From an uncultured Clostridia bacterium (GTDB lineage: Bacteria > Bacillota > Clostridia > Christensenellales > Borkfalkiaceae), in assembly GCA_947624225.1 (NCBI GenBank), contig CANQJF010000004.1:1-64000 (forward strand): a stretch of 64,000 bases of DNA, written 5' to 3'. Made by a program: the position numbers and the translations under genes. The notes under the pieces are model-generated. The model was not told the origin of the DNA. It did not search any database and was given only the letters and a program-made list of their open reading frames with translations. Shown piece by piece: positions 23,520 through 32,371 of the stretch (positions are counted from its first letter, which is position 1; each line of letters begins with the position of its first letter).

Positions 23520-24389
23520 ATGAAAGCAGTCATTCTTGTCAATCCGTTTTTGAGCACGGAGCGTGAGTTCTATCAGCCCCGCCGCATCGCGGAGGAATTG
23601 AAAGCGCGCGGCGTGAGGGCAACCGTTCTCGCCAATGCGTGGGTGACCTCCGTCGGCCGCACGGGGCGGGCGGATATTCTATCCCGGAATTACGATTTTT
23701 GCGTCTATCTCGATAAAGATAAATACGCGCCCCGCATCCTCGAAGCGGAGGGGATGCGGCTCTTTAACCGTGCCTCCGCCGTGGAGCTCTGTGACGATAA
23801 AATGCTGACCCATATCGCCCTCGCGGGGAAGGTCCCCATGCCTGAGACGTATCCCGCGCCGCTGTGCTACAAGGCAGGCTCCGCCGCGGAGGACGCCAAG
23901 GCGATAGGGGATGCGCTCGGCTGGCCCGTGGTCGTCAAGGAGTGCTTCGGGTCGTTCGGGGAGCAGGTCTATCTCGCGCGGGACGGCGCGGAACTTGCCG
24001 CCCTGTCGGAACGGCTCAAACTCCGTCCGCACCTCTTGCAGGAATTCATCTCCGAGAGCGCGGGGACGGACATGCGCGTCATCGCGGTGGGGGGCGAGGC
24101 AGTCGCCTGCATGAAGCGCACCTCGGGGCAGGACTTCCGTTCCAATCTCGCTTGCGGCGGCAAGGGGGAGCCCGTTGCGCCGACGGATGAAGTGCGCGCC
24201 ATCGCCGAGACGGTGAGCCGCACGTTGCAGCTGGACTACTGTGGGATCGATCTCCTCTTCGGGAGAGAGGGGATGCTCCTCTGTGAAGTGAACTCAAACG
24301 CCTTTTTCGGCGGCATCGAAGAGGTGACGGGCGTCAACGTCGCAGGGGCCTATGCCGCCCACATCTGCCGCGAAATAGCGAAATTTTGA
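23520..24389 (+). CDS. ATP-grasp family ligase (RimK/LysX-like)
   Basis: 289 residues. The N-terminal pre-ATP-grasp fold is followed by ATP-grasp elements: WPVVVKECFGSFGEQVYL (nucleotide-binding lysine and glycine loop), LLQEFIS, DMRVIAVGGEAVACMKR and the metal-binding ELNSN-like CEVNSNAFFGGIEEVTG. RimK-type enzymes join an amino acid to a carboxylate, often glutamate to a protein or cofactor. The substrate is unknown and there is no pathway neighbour. The track start at 23442 is rejected; the ATG at 23520 begins the conserved fold. A ten-base G/C run precedes it rather than a normal Shine-Dalgarno. Confidence 0.85.
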   Translation: MKAVILVNPFLSTEREFYQPRRIAEELKARGVRATVLANAWVTSVGRTGRADILSRNYDFCVYLDKDKYAPRILEAEGMRLFNRASAVELCDDKMLTHIALAGKVPMPETYPAPLCYKAGSAAEDAKAIGDALGWPVVVKECFGSFGEQVYLARDGAELAALSERLKLRPHLLQEFISESAGTDMRVIAVGGEAVACMKRTSGQDFRSNLACGGKGEPVAPTDEVRAIAETVSRTLQLDYCGIDLLFGREGMLLCEVNSNAFFGGIEEVTGVNVAGAYAAHICREIAKF

Positions 24390-24433
24390 TACTATGTCAG
24401 GCATAAGCATAGTATTTTGTCAGACATAGTATC
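24388..24433. repeat. Dispersed palindromic motif, copy A
   Basis: GATACTATGTC at 24388 and its exact reverse complement GACATAGTATC at 24423 flank an inner GCATAGTAT. Read on the minus strand, it follows GGTTTTGCGA as in copy B near 28942. Confidence 0.7.
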
Positions 24434-24465
24434 TCGCAAAACCGTCAAAAACGGGTAAAATCAAC

Positions 24466-24492
24466 AAGCCTCCGCCGAAGCGGAGGCTTTTT
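24466..24492 (+). terminator. Terminator of the ATP-grasp gene
   Basis: AAGCCTCCGC-CGAA-GCGGAGGCTT followed by TTTCC; perfect 10-bp stem between convergent genes. Confidence 0.88.
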
Positions 24493-24544
24493 CCGAGAGA
24501 AATTTGTTTTGCTTTGTGTGGGGGAGGAAATTGGGGAAGCGAGC

Positions 24545-25276
24545 TCACCACGCTTGGGCTAACCGTTCCGGCAGGGCGGCAATGATCTCGTCCTCCTCGA
24601 TCTCGTAGTCGTTTTTGAGCGAGTCGATCTCGAAGTGCAATTCCTTGATCTCGGACGGCGCGTCGCCCGGGCACGAGCAGTCGAACTCTTCGTCATCCAT
24701 TTTCAGCACATCTCCTTGCAGGGACAATGCAGTGGGCATGGGGCCGGACGGGCGGAAGTATTTCATCAGTTTGAGATAGTCGTTGAGAACGGTGTCGAAT
24801 GCGATCTTGCGCGATTCGCTGTCGTCCATGCCGCAGTACTTCAAGAAGCCGTCGACAAGGAAGAAGAGATCCATCCTCTCCTCGGGTTCGAGCTCGAAGC
24901 GCGTCGTGCGGAGGGGGATGCAGAGTGGTTCGCTGTCGGTGTAGAATCTTCCGCCGTGCGCGTCGAAATATTCGGCGATCTCGGTCGCGGCGTTCATCCC
25001 GCCGTCCTTGCCGCCGACGCCGGAGGCCACAACGGGGACGTCCTCAAAGCGGCCGATATTTGCCTCGATGAGCGCCATGAGTTCTTCCGGGCAGCCGCCC
25101 TCTTCCTCATGGGTGAAGATCCAGATGCCGTCGAGCTCGCCGGGAGCGGGGAGGGGGAGGGCGGGGTCGTAAACGGTGACTTCCGCATCCTTTCCGATGA
25201 GCTTTTGCGTTTCCTCGGCGAACTGACGCTCCAAAGAATGTTTGCCGTAGTCGCCAAGTAAAAATAAGATTTTCAT
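24545..25276 (-). CDS. Flavodoxin-fold-like protein, unrecognised family
   Basis: 243 residues. The N-terminus KILFLLGDYGKHSLERQFAEE, then GIWIFTHEEEGGCPEELMALI and VPVVASGVGGKDGG, follow the alternating strand-loop pattern of flavodoxin-like or NADPH-FMN reductase-like proteins, but the FMN-binding loop is not canonical. The C-terminal third is acidic, with a CSCP pair and a long charged helix. The track start 19 residues upstream is less likely than the ATG at 25276, which begins the first beta strand. A TATAAA box seven bases before this ATG and no Shine-Dalgarno suggest a leaderless start, weakly supported. It sits downstream of leuS on the same strand. Confidence 0.65.
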   Translation of the reverse strand: MKILFLLGDYGKHSLERQFAEETQKLIGKDAEVTVYDPALPLPAPGELDGIWIFTHEEEGGCPEELMALIEANIGRFEDVPVVASGVGGKDGGMNAATEIAEYFDAHGGRFYTDSEPLCIPLRTTRFELEPEERMDLFFLVDGFLKYCGMDDSESRKIAFDTVLNDYLKLMKYFRPSGPMPTALSLQGDVLKMDDEEFDCSCPGDAPSEIKELHFEIDSLKNDYEIEEDEIIAALPERLAQAW

Positions 25277-25381
25277 ATCAACATTTATACATTTTACATG
25301 GGGGATGGATGCGCGCCATTGTGTGTGGCGCATCCCCGATTGCTTTACGATTGTCCACGGCGGCCGCCGCGGCAGAGGGCG

Positions 25382-27811
25382 TTAGCCGACGATGAGATTG
25401 ACGAGCCGCCCGGGAACGACGATGCACTTCTTCACGCTCTTTCCGGCCGCCTTTGCCATGACCTCGGGCAGGGAGAGCGCATGGGCTTGGATCTCCTCGT
25501 TGGTCGCCGAGGTGGGGATCATCGTCTTGCATACGATCTTACTGTTGACCTGCACGGCATATTCTTTCTCGTCGAGCAGGAGCGCGGCGGGATTTTCCTT
25601 GGGGAACTCATGTTCGAGCACAAAGCCCTTGCCGCCCATCTCCTCCCAAAGCTCATCCGCGAAGTGGGGCGCGAAGGGGCCCATGAGGAGCACGAGGTCT
25701 TTTGCGGCCGCTTTCATCAGCGCGGTGTTTTTGTTTTCGAGGGAGTCATATTTATACAGTGCATTGACGAATTCCATGATCCGCGCCACGGCGGTGTTAA
25801 AGGAGAAAGCGTCGAGATCCTTTGAGACACGTTGAATGGCAAAGTTTCTCGCATAGTCGAGCGCCTTTTCCTCTGTGCCGAATGGCTCGTCGCGCTTTGT
25901 CTTGTATTCGCCGATCTTCAAGACGATTTTCTCGATGCGGTCTAAAAAGCGCGCAATCGCCTTGATCCCGTCGTCGTTCCACGGCCCGCCCTCGGTATAG
26001 GAAAATCCGAACATCAGATAGAGACGGAAAGCGTCGGCGCCGTATTCGTTGACATAGTCGTCGGGGGAGACGATATTGCCGTGCGACTTGGACATGCGGT
26101 TGCCGTCGGGCCCGAGAATGACGCCCTGGTGTACGAGCCGCTGAAAGGGTTCGTCGAAGTCGAGATACCCCATGTCGCGGAGCGCCTTGGTGAAGAAGCG
26201 GGCATAGAGCAGGTGCATGCAGGCATGCTCGGCGCCGCCCACATAGGTATCGACGGGCAGAAGTTTGTCGACGCACTCCCTGTCAAAGGGCATCTTTGCG
26301 TTCTTGGGATCGGCATAGCGGAGATAATACCAGCTCGAACACACGAAGGTGTCCAACGTGTCGGGATCGCGTTGCGCCGCGCCGCCGCACTTGGGACAGG
26401 CGGTGTTCATGAATTTCTCGCACTTGGCGAGAGGGGACTTTCCGTCCGGGCGGAACTCCACGTCATAGGGGAGCTTTACGGGGAGCTCCTCTTCGGGAAC
26501 GGGCACGATGCCGCACTTGGGGCAGTGGACGACGGGGATGGGTGCCCCCCAATAGCGTTGGCGGGAGACGAGCCAGTCGCGCAGGCGATAGTTGACTTTC
26601 TTGCCGCCCTTGCCGAGTTTGGAGATGTAGGTCGCGACGGCATCGCGCGCCTCCTCTCCGACGAGCCCGTCAAATTGCAGCGAGCCGACCATGATGCCGT
26701 CCTCGGTGAAAGGGAGCACGGTCTCGCCGCCTTTCTTTTCGATGACTTTCTCGATGGGAAGTTGATACTTGGTCGCAAAGGCGAAATCCCGTTCGTCGTG
26801 GGCGGGCACGGCCATGACCGCACCTGTCCCGTAGGAAGCGAGCACATAGTCTGCAAGCCAAATGGGCACGCGTCTGCCGTTTACCGGGTTGATGGCGTAT
26901 GAACCCGTAAAGACGCCCGTTTTTTCGCGGTCGGAGGAGAGGCGCTCGATCTCATTGGACTTGGAGGCAAACTCGATGTATGCCTTGACGGCCTCCTCCT
27001 GTTCGGGCGTCGTCAGTTTGAGCGCGAGCGGGTGCTCGGGCGCCAACACGACGTAAGTCACTCCGAACACGGTATCGCAACGGGTGGTAAAGACGCGGAA
27101 TTTTTCGCCCTGCTCGGTCTCGAATTCTATCTCGCAGCCCGTCGATTTTCCGATCCAGTTGCGCTGCATGTTCTTGGTCTTTTCGGGCCAATCGAGGCCG
27201 TCGAGCCCGGTGAGGAGCTCCTCGGCGTATTCGGTGATCTTAAAGAACCATTGCGTGAGATTTTTGCGCACGACAACGGTGGAGCAGCGCTCGCAGACGC
27301 CGTCGACGACTTGTTCGTTGGCGAGCACGGTGTTGCAGGAAGGGCACCAGTTGACGGGCGCCTCCTTGCGGTAGGCGAGGCCCTTTTTGTAGAGCTGCAA
27401 AAACATCCATTGCGTCCAGCGGTAATAGTCCTCTTCGCAGGTCTTGATCTCCGCCGACCAGTCGAACATGGCGCCCATCGCTTTGAGCTGATTTTCCATC
27501 GTGGCGATGTTCTTTTCCGTGGAATCCTTGGGGTGGATGCCCGTCTTGATGGCGTAATTTTCGGCGGGGAGCCCGAAAGCGTCGAATCCCATGGGCTGGA
27601 ACACATTGTAGCCTTGCATGCGCTTAAAGCGCGCATAACTGTCTGTGGGGCCGTAGTTATACCAGTGGCCGACGTGCAGTTTGGCGCCCGAGGGATAGGA
27701 GAACATTTCGAGCACGTACAGCTTGGGCGCGTCCGATTTCTTATCGAAGCCGTGCAGCTTGGCCTTTTCCCAGCGCGCCTGCCATTTTTTTTCGATTGAT
27801 TTCAAATCCAT
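25382..27811 (-). CDS. leuS: Leucyl-tRNA synthetase
   Basis: 809 residues; charges tRNA-Leu. The class I signatures are HVGH (in [13 protein letters not shown]) and RMSKSHGN. A large insertion at residues ~210-400 is the editing domain, and paired CPSC/CERC and CPKC/CPKC motifs mark zinc-binding segments. The track begins 79 residues upstream in a non-conserved stretch; the ATG at 27811, preceded by AGAGG at 8 bases, begins [15 protein letters not shown] as in the family. No T-box was recognised upstream. It is transcribed away from ytxC. Confidence 0.97.
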   Translation of the reverse strand: MDLKSIEKKWQARWEKAKLHGFDKKSDAPKLYVLEMFSYPSGAKLHVGHWYNYGPTDSYARFKRMQGYNVFQPMGFDAFGLPAENYAIKTGIHPKDSTEKNIATMENQLKAMGAMFDWSAEIKTCEEDYYRWTQWMFLQLYKKGLAYRKEAPVNWCPSCNTVLANEQVVDGVCERCSTVVVRKNLTQWFFKITEYAEELLTGLDGLDWPEKTKNMQRNWIGKSTGCEIEFETEQGEKFRVFTTRCDTVFGVTYVVLAPEHPLALKLTTPEQEEAVKAYIEFASKSNEIERLSSDREKTGVFTGSYAINPVNGRRVPIWLADYVLASYGTGAVMAVPAHDERDFAFATKYQLPIEKVIEKKGGETVLPFTEDGIMVGSLQFDGLVGEEARDAVATYISKLGKGGKKVNYRLRDWLVSRQRYWGAPIPVVHCPKCGIVPVPEEELPVKLPYDVEFRPDGKSPLAKCEKFMNTACPKCGGAAQRDPDTLDTFVCSSWYYLRYADPKNAKMPFDRECVDKLLPVDTYVGGAEHACMHLLYARFFTKALRDMGYLDFDEPFQRLVHQGVILGPDGNRMSKSHGNIVSPDDYVNEYGADAFRLYLMFGFSYTEGGPWNDDGIKAIARFLDRIEKIVLKIGEYKTKRDEPFGTEEKALDYARNFAIQRVSKDLDAFSFNTAVARIMEFVNALYKYDSLENKNTALMKAAAKDLVLLMGPFAPHFADELWEEMGGKGFVLEHEFPKENPAALLLDEKEYAVQVNSKIVCKTMIPTSATNEEIQAHALSLPEVMAKAAGKSVKKCIVVPGRLVNLIVG

Positions 27812-27984
27812 TCCGAAACCTCTTGCTTTTCTGATTGGAATAATTTTACCGTATTGCCGAAAAAAAGTCAAGTGAATGTAAATCCATATTGTGAATTCGT
27901 GGCCCGAAAAGGCAAAAATCCGCGCCGTTCGGGCGGGAAAGAGGGTCGTAAAAAGTTTTTCCATAAATAAATCCGCACATTCGG

Positions 27985-27992
27985 CATACAAT
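27985..27992 (+). promoter_or_regulatory. SigE-like -10 element of ytxC
   Basis: CATACAAT matches the SigE -10 consensus, with AT-rich ATAAAT 12 bases upstream as a candidate -35. The box ends six bases before the GTG start. Confidence 0.5.
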
Positions 27993-27998
27993 AAAGGC

Positions 27999-28685
27999 GT
28001 GGAACTTGTCACGGTCTCGGATGCGAGGGAGCACGGCGCCTTCGTCACCTATCTATACAATGCCGTCATGGGGGAAGTCATGCGGACGGGCGGCAGCGGC
28101 GAGCTCCTCTTTTCGGAGAGCCGCACGGCGGCACAGTTCAAATTGGCAAGGAAAGATGTGTGGGTCCGCCTTGCCGACCAGCTGTGCGAGATCGTCGGGG
28201 TGGGGTATAAGTACACCTTTCTGCAACAGAACCTCAAAGCATGCCTGTCCGTGCGGGAGCGGCGCCTTTTGTGCGCTGCCCTCATCGCCGCCGATTACGA
28301 GGGGGATATCCGCTTCATCCGCGACAAGCTGGTGCTGTCCGACGAGATCTGCATAGACGGCTTCTACACATTCCGCCTCGGCCTGCTCAGGGAGAAGTGG
28401 TCGCGAATTCTCGACTACATCCCCATAGCTTTCTCCGAACGCGACCTCCGCCAATTTTGCGAGTTTCTGGTGGGGGAGAGCAAGCATAAGATCTATGTGA
28501 AAGGGAACGCCGTTTACGGCGAGAACTTTGCGCCCCTTCGCCGCAGCCGCCTGACGGGCGAGGAGGATGTCGAGACGGAGATCATGCTCGCCGATGCGGG
28601 CTTTGTCTACTGTGTGGGAGAGGTGGAGGAGTCGGTGGGGAAATTTTTGCAAAAATATTATGCGGAGCGGGCGATATTCTCTTGA
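27999..28685 (+). CDS. ytxC: Putative sporulation protein YtxC
   Basis: 228 residues. The N-terminal region with [16 protein letters not shown] and the C-terminal helical region resemble the YtxC family, which is conserved in endospore formers and classically lies directly before thrS, as here. Function is unknown. The track start at 27891 is upstream of a SigE-like -10 box; the GTG at 27999 is six bases after that box, with no Shine-Dalgarno, so a leaderless mRNA is likely. The stop codon overlaps the -35 box of the thrS promoter. Confidence 0.78.
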   Translation: MELVTVSDAREHGAFVTYLYNAVMGEVMRTGGSGELLFSESRTAAQFKLARKDVWVRLADQLCEIVGVGYKYTFLQQNLKACLSVRERRLLCAALIAADYEGDIRFIRDKLVLSDEICIDGFYTFRLGLLREKWSRILDYIPIAFSERDLRQFCEFLVGESKHKIYVKGNAVYGENFAPLRRSRLTGEEDVETEIMLADAGFVYCVGEVEESVGKFLQKYYAERAIFS

Positions 28686-28710
28686 CAAATGCTTCGCGAA
28701 AGCGTACAAT
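28682..28710 (+). promoter_or_regulatory. SigA promoter of the thrS T-box leader
   Basis: TTGACA (28682-28687) and TACAAT (28705-28710) with a 17-base spacer. The TGA of ytxC lies inside the -35 box. Confidence 0.88.
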
Positions 28711-28716
28711 TTCCGA

Positions 28717-28920
28717 TGTTGAGACAAGTAGCCTCCGCATGGCGCTTTGACAGAGAGGAGATCCCCGGCTGAAAGATCTTCAAGAGCGGCGGAGCGTGAA
28801 ACCGCTCTGCATTTTTCAAACCGAACAGAGTGGCGCCCGATGGCGCAATTAAGGTGGAACCGCGCAAGCATTTTGCGTCCTTAAAATTCCCTCCGAGGGG
28901 CTTTTAAGGGCGTTTTTTGT
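28717..28920 (+). ncRNA. T-box leader of thrS
   Basis: Recognisable T-box elements occur in order: AGAGAGG, the stem I loop GCTGAAAGATCTTC, a specifier region GTGAAACCGC in which ACC would be the threonine codon, AACAGAGTGG, and the antiterminator AAGGTGGAACCGCG (28851-28864). A terminator follows (GCGTCCTTAAAA with TTTTAAGGGCGT, then TTTTTT). Uncharged tRNA-Thr should favour the antiterminator and switch thrS on. Confidence 0.92.
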
Positions 28921-28941
28921 TGATTTTTGCGGTTTTGCGAA

Positions 28942-28966
28942 GTACTATGTCACACATAATAAGCAC
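28942..28966. repeat. Dispersed palindromic motif, copy B
   Basis: GTACTATGTCACACATAATA follows GCGGTTTTGCGAA between the T-box terminator and thrS. It matches minus-strand copies A and C in both the motif and its left flank. Confidence 0.65.
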
Positions 28967-28984
28967 AGAAAAAGGAGAAATGCT

Positions 28985-30940
28985 ATGAATATTACACTGA
29001 AAAACGGCGACAAGCTCGCCGTGGAGGAAGGCGCTACCGCGTTTGCGGCGGCACAGGCAATTTCCGAGGGGCTCGCGCGCGCGGCCGTGGCGGCAAAGGT
29101 GAACGGCGTGCTCGTCGACCTCGCCGCCGTCCTGCACGAGGGTGATACTTTGGAGATCGTCACGCTCAAAGACAGAGAGGGGCTCGAAGTCTACCGGCAC
29201 ACATGCGCACATGTGCTTGCACAGGCCCTCAAAACCATCTATCCCACCTGCAAACTTGCCATCGGGCCCACCGTGGAGAACGGCTTCTATTACGATGTGG
29301 ACTTTAAGACGCCCATCACGCTGGATGACTTCTCGAAGATAGAGGCGGAGATGAAGAAGATCATCAAGAGCAATCTTCCCATCGAGCGCTTCACGCTTCC
29401 CCGCGAGGAGGCGCTTGCCCTCATGAGCAAATATCACGAAAACTACAAGGCCGAGATCATCCGCGACCTGCCCGAGGGGGAGACGATCAGCTTCTATAAG
29501 CAGGGCGCTTTCACCGATCTTTGCCGCGGGCCGCATCTCCCCTCCACGGGCAAGATCAAGGCATTCAAGCTGACGTCGCTTGCGGGCGCCTATTGGCGGG
29601 GCGATGAAAAGAAGAAGATGCTCACCCGCATCTATGGCACTGCCTTTGCCAAGAAAGAGGAGCTCGACGAGTACTTGCAGCGCCTCGAAGAGGCCAAAAA
29701 GCGCGACCACAACAAATTGGGGCGCGATCTCGGCCTGTTCATGACGAGCGATGTCGTGGGGCAGGGCTTGCCCATCCTCATGCCCAAGGGCGCCAAGATC
29801 TTGCAGATCCTCACCCGTTTCGTGGAGGATGAAGAGGCCAAGCGCGGATTCATGATCACCAAGACGCCCAACATGGCCAAGTCCGACCTCTATAAGATCT
29901 CCGGGCATTGGTCGCACTACCGCGACAAGATGTTCGTGCTCGGCGAAGTGGACGAAAAGGGCGAACCCGCGCGCGAGGGGGAGGAGATCATGGCGCTCCG
30001 TCCCATGACCTGCCCGTTCCAATACCAGATCTATAAGAACGGCCTAAAATCCTACCGCGACCTGCCCTGCCGCTATTCGGAGACGGCGACGGAGTTCCGC
30101 AACGAGGCCTCGGGCGAGATGCACGGCCTCATCCGCGTGCGCCAGTTCACGCTGTCCGACGGCCACATCATCTGCACCAAGGAGCAGGTGGAGGGGGAGT
30201 TCAAGCGCTGCCTCGACCTCTCCTATTATATCCTCGACTGCCTCGGCATGCGCGGCGATGTCACTTTCCGCTTCTCCAAGCGCAAGAAAGGGTCGGATAA
30301 ATACATCGACGACGACGAGGCGTGGGACAACACCGAGGCCATGATGAAAGTCATTCTCGACGATCTCGGGCTCGACTACGTGGAGGCCGAGGACGAGGCC
30401 GCTTTCTACGGCCCCAAGCTCGACGTGCAGGCGAAGAACGTATACGGCAAAGAGGACACGCTCATCACCATCCAGATAGATTTTGCCGCGGGCCATTCTT
30501 TCGACATGCAATATGTGGATGCGGACGGCATCAAAAAGACGGCCTATGTCATTCACAGGAGCTCCATCGGCTGCTATGAGCGCACGCTTGCCCTGCTCAT
30601 CGAGAAATACGCCGGGGCATTTCCGCTCTGGTTTGCGCCCGTGCAGGTCAAGGTGTTGCCCATCACCGACCGCGCCGCGGACTATGCGCAACAGCTCGTC
30701 GAAGCGCTCTCCATGCTCGGGCTTCGCGCGGAGGCAGACCTCAGGAACGAGAAGATCGGCCGCAAGATCGTGGACGCGGAGAACGAAAAGGTGCCCTACA
30801 AACTTGTCATCGGCGACAAGGAAGTGGAGGAGGGGACCGTCTCCGTCAGAAAGCGCGGCGAGGGCGACATCGGCGCGATGAAAAAGGAAGAGTTCTTCGC
30901 ACTCTGCAAGAAAGAAAACGACGAGAAAGTAATTTTCTGA
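28985..30940 (+). CDS. thrS: Threonyl-tRNA synthetase
   Basis: 651 residues. The N-terminal TGS domain (~1-60) and the alanyl/threonyl editing domain (HTCAHVLAQAL) precede the class II catalytic core: motif 2 YRDLPCRYSETATEFRNEASGEMHGLIRVRQF and motif 3 IGCYERTLALLIEKYAG. The C-terminal anticodon domain (APVQVKVLPITDRAADYA) is complete. AAAAAGGAG precedes the ATG. Controlled by the T-box upstream. Confidence 0.97.
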   Translation: MNITLKNGDKLAVEEGATAFAAAQAISEGLARAAVAAKVNGVLVDLAAVLHEGDTLEIVTLKDREGLEVYRHTCAHVLAQALKTIYPTCKLAIGPTVENGFYYDVDFKTPITLDDFSKIEAEMKKIIKSNLPIERFTLPREEALALMSKYHENYKAEIIRDLPEGETISFYKQGAFTDLCRGPHLPSTGKIKAFKLTSLAGAYWRGDEKKKMLTRIYGTAFAKKEELDEYLQRLEEAKKRDHNKLGRDLGLFMTSDVVGQGLPILMPKGAKILQILTRFVEDEEAKRGFMITKTPNMAKSDLYKISGHWSHYRDKMFVLGEVDEKGEPAREGEEIMALRPMTCPFQYQIYKNGLKSYRDLPCRYSETATEFRNEASGEMHGLIRVRQFTLSDGHIICTKEQVEGEFKRCLDLSYYILDCLGMRGDVTFRFSKRKKGSDKYIDDDEAWDNTEAMMKVILDDLGLDYVEAEDEAAFYGPKLDVQAKNVYGKEDTLITIQIDFAAGHSFDMQYVDADGIKKTAYVIHRSSIGCYERTLALLIEKYAGAFPLWFAPVQVKVLPITDRAADYAQQLVEALSMLGLRAEADLRNEKIGRKIVDAENEKVPYKLVIGDKEVEEGTVSVRKRGEGDIGAMKKEEFFALCKKENDEKVIF

Positions 30941-31040
30941 TTTTCTCGGTGCCCAACCGTTCAGGGTATCCCGGAGTGCGTTGCCGCGGAGCAGCGTAAG
31001 AAGCTCTGAGAAAAATTTTCCCGAAATTGTCTAAAAACGT

Positions 31041-31069
31041 TTGACAATCGGGGGAAAGGGTGATATACT
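31041..31069 (+). promoter_or_regulatory. Promoter of the infC-rpmI-rplT operon
   Basis: TTGACA (31041-31046), a 17-base spacer and TATACT (31064-31069). The expected start is near 31077. Confidence 0.85.
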
Positions 31070-31076
31070 CATAAAG

Positions 31077-31196
31077 TCAAGCAGAGGTCAACCCTTCTCC
31101 CCGGATCGCGAAAACGTTTGCGACGGGCCGATAATCGGAAGCAAAGCGCGGATTGCGCTTTTTCGACGGGTTGCTTTTGCAACTCGTCTTTTTTTG
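31077..31196 (+). ncRNA. Ribosomal protein L20-type leader with attenuator
   Basis: A structured ~120-base leader sits directly upstream of infC-rpmI-rplT, the position of the L20 autoregulatory leader of Firmicutes. It ends in a terminator-like hairpin GACGGGTTGC-TTTT-GCAACTCGTC followed by seven or eight Ts (31165-31195). Excess L20 would be expected to favour termination here. Covariation with the Rfam family was not checked. Confidence 0.75.
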
Positions 31197-31204
31197 GGAG
31201 GAAT

Positions 31205-31720
31205 ATGGCTGCAACAAAGAACCAACATCAGTTGAACGGCGAGATCCGCGACCGCGAAGTGCGCGTGATCTCATCGTCGGGGGAAATGCTCGGCGTGATG
31301 TCTCCGCGTGAGGCGATCCGCCTTGCGGAGGACGAGGGGCTCGATCTCGTAAAGATCTCTCCCACTGCGATCCCGCCCGTCTGCAAGATCATGGATTACG
31401 GAAAGTTCAAGTTCGAGCAGGCGAAAAAGGCCAAGGAGAACAAGCAGAAAGTCGTTGAGCTCAAAGAAGTCCAGCTCTCTATGACCATCGACGTCGGCGA
31501 TATCAACGTCAAGGCCAAGCAGGCGACAAAGTTTTTGGAGCAGGGCAACAAGGTGAAGGTTACGATCCGTCTTAGGGGCAGGCAGATGGCGCATGCGAAT
31601 CTTGCAAAAGATGTCATCATGAACTTCTGTGATATGCTCAAAGAGGTCGCCGTCATCGAGAAGCCGCTCAATCTCGAGGGGAGAAATTTGATTTTGATCC
31701 TCGGCCCCATCAAAAAGTGA
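31205..31720 (+). CDS. infC: Translation initiation factor IF-3
   Basis: 171 residues; binds the 30S subunit and discriminates initiator tRNA. The N-terminal domain begins QLNGEIRDREVRVI and the linker and C-terminal domain show PPVCKIMDYGKFKFEQAKK and IRLRGRQMAH. The track start at 31118 lies in the leader; the ATG at 31205 follows GGGAGGAAT. First gene of the operon with L35 and L20. Confidence 0.97.
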   Translation: MAATKNQHQLNGEIRDREVRVISSSGEMLGVMSPREAIRLAEDEGLDLVKISPTAIPPVCKIMDYGKFKFEQAKKAKENKQKVVELKEVQLSMTIDVGDINVKAKQATKFLEQGNKVKVTIRLRGRQMAHANLAKDVIMNFCDMLKEVAVIEKPLNLEGRNLILILGPIKK

Positions 31721-31759
31721 CAAAAATCAGGTAAAAGAACATTTTGGAGGATATTAGTT

Positions 31760-31960
31760 ATGCCGAAACAGAAATCGCACTCGAGTTCCAAAAAGCGCTT
31801 CTGGCTCACCGGCTCGGGAAAGGTCAACAGATCCCATGGCGGCAAGAACCACAAGGCTGAAACCAAGAACAGAAAGAGAAAGAGAAATCTCCGTCAAGTG
31901 ACGCTCGTCTCCTCGACGCAGGAGAACACCGTCAAGCGGATGATCCCGTACAAGGACTAA
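31760..31960 (+). CDS. rpmI: 50S ribosomal protein L35
   Basis: 66 residues, very basic: MPKQKSHSSSKKRFWLTGSGK and the C-terminal RKRNLRQ segment are conserved L35 sequence. It lies between infC and rplT with GGAGGATATTAGTT upstream. Confidence 0.97.
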   Translation: MPKQKSHSSSKKRFWLTGSGKVNRSHGGKNHKAETKNRKRKRNLRQVTLVSSTQENTVKRMIPYKD

Positions 31961-31977
31961 GGTAGGAGGGACGGAAT

Positions 31978-32328
31978 ATGCGTATTAAGAGAGCAGTCAA
32001 CGCAGTCAAAAAGCGCAGAAAGATCTTTAAACTTTCCAAGGGCTATTTCGGATGTAAGAGCAAGAACTATCGGATCGCGCGTCAGGCGGTCATGAAGTCT
32101 TTGAACTATGCTTACGTCGGCAGAAAGAGAAGAAAGCGCGACATGCGCAGCCTTTGGATCGCCCGCATCAACGCAGGCGCGCGCCTCAACGGCATTTCTT
32201 ATTCCAAGCTGATGCACGGCCTCAAAGTCGCGGGGATCGACCTCAACCGCAAGGTCCTCGCCGATCTCGCCGTCACCGATGCGCCCGCCTTTGCAGAGCT
32301 CTGCAACAAGGCCAAGGCCGCACTCTAA
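31978..32328 (+). CDS. rplT: 50S ribosomal protein L20
   Basis: 116 residues. [32 protein letters not shown]-like and the [23 protein letters not shown] region are diagnostic. L20 assembles early on 23S rRNA and in Firmicutes also represses its own operon through the leader. GGTAGGAGGGACGGAAT precedes the ATG. Confidence 0.97.
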   Translation: MRIKRAVNAVKKRRKIFKLSKGYFGCKSKNYRIARQAVMKSLNYAYVGRKRRKRDMRSLWIARINAGARLNGISYSKLMHGLKVAGIDLNRKVLADLAVTDAPAFAELCNKAKAAL

Positions 32329-32332
32329 AATC

Positions 32333-32359
32333 AAAAAGCCTTTTTCGAAAGGCTTTTTT
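32333..32359 (+). terminator. Terminator of the infC operon
   Basis: AAAAAGCCTTT-TTCG-AAAGGCTTTTTT: 11-bp stem with built-in T tract, four bases after rplT. Confidence 0.93.
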
Positions 32360-32371
32360 CACATGTGACCC

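Noticed and set aside
23505-23522. TATCAT as a -10 box giving a leaderless ATP-grasp gene
   Set aside because: Only three bases separate it from the ATG, so the expected start would lie inside the gene, and no -35 is seen.
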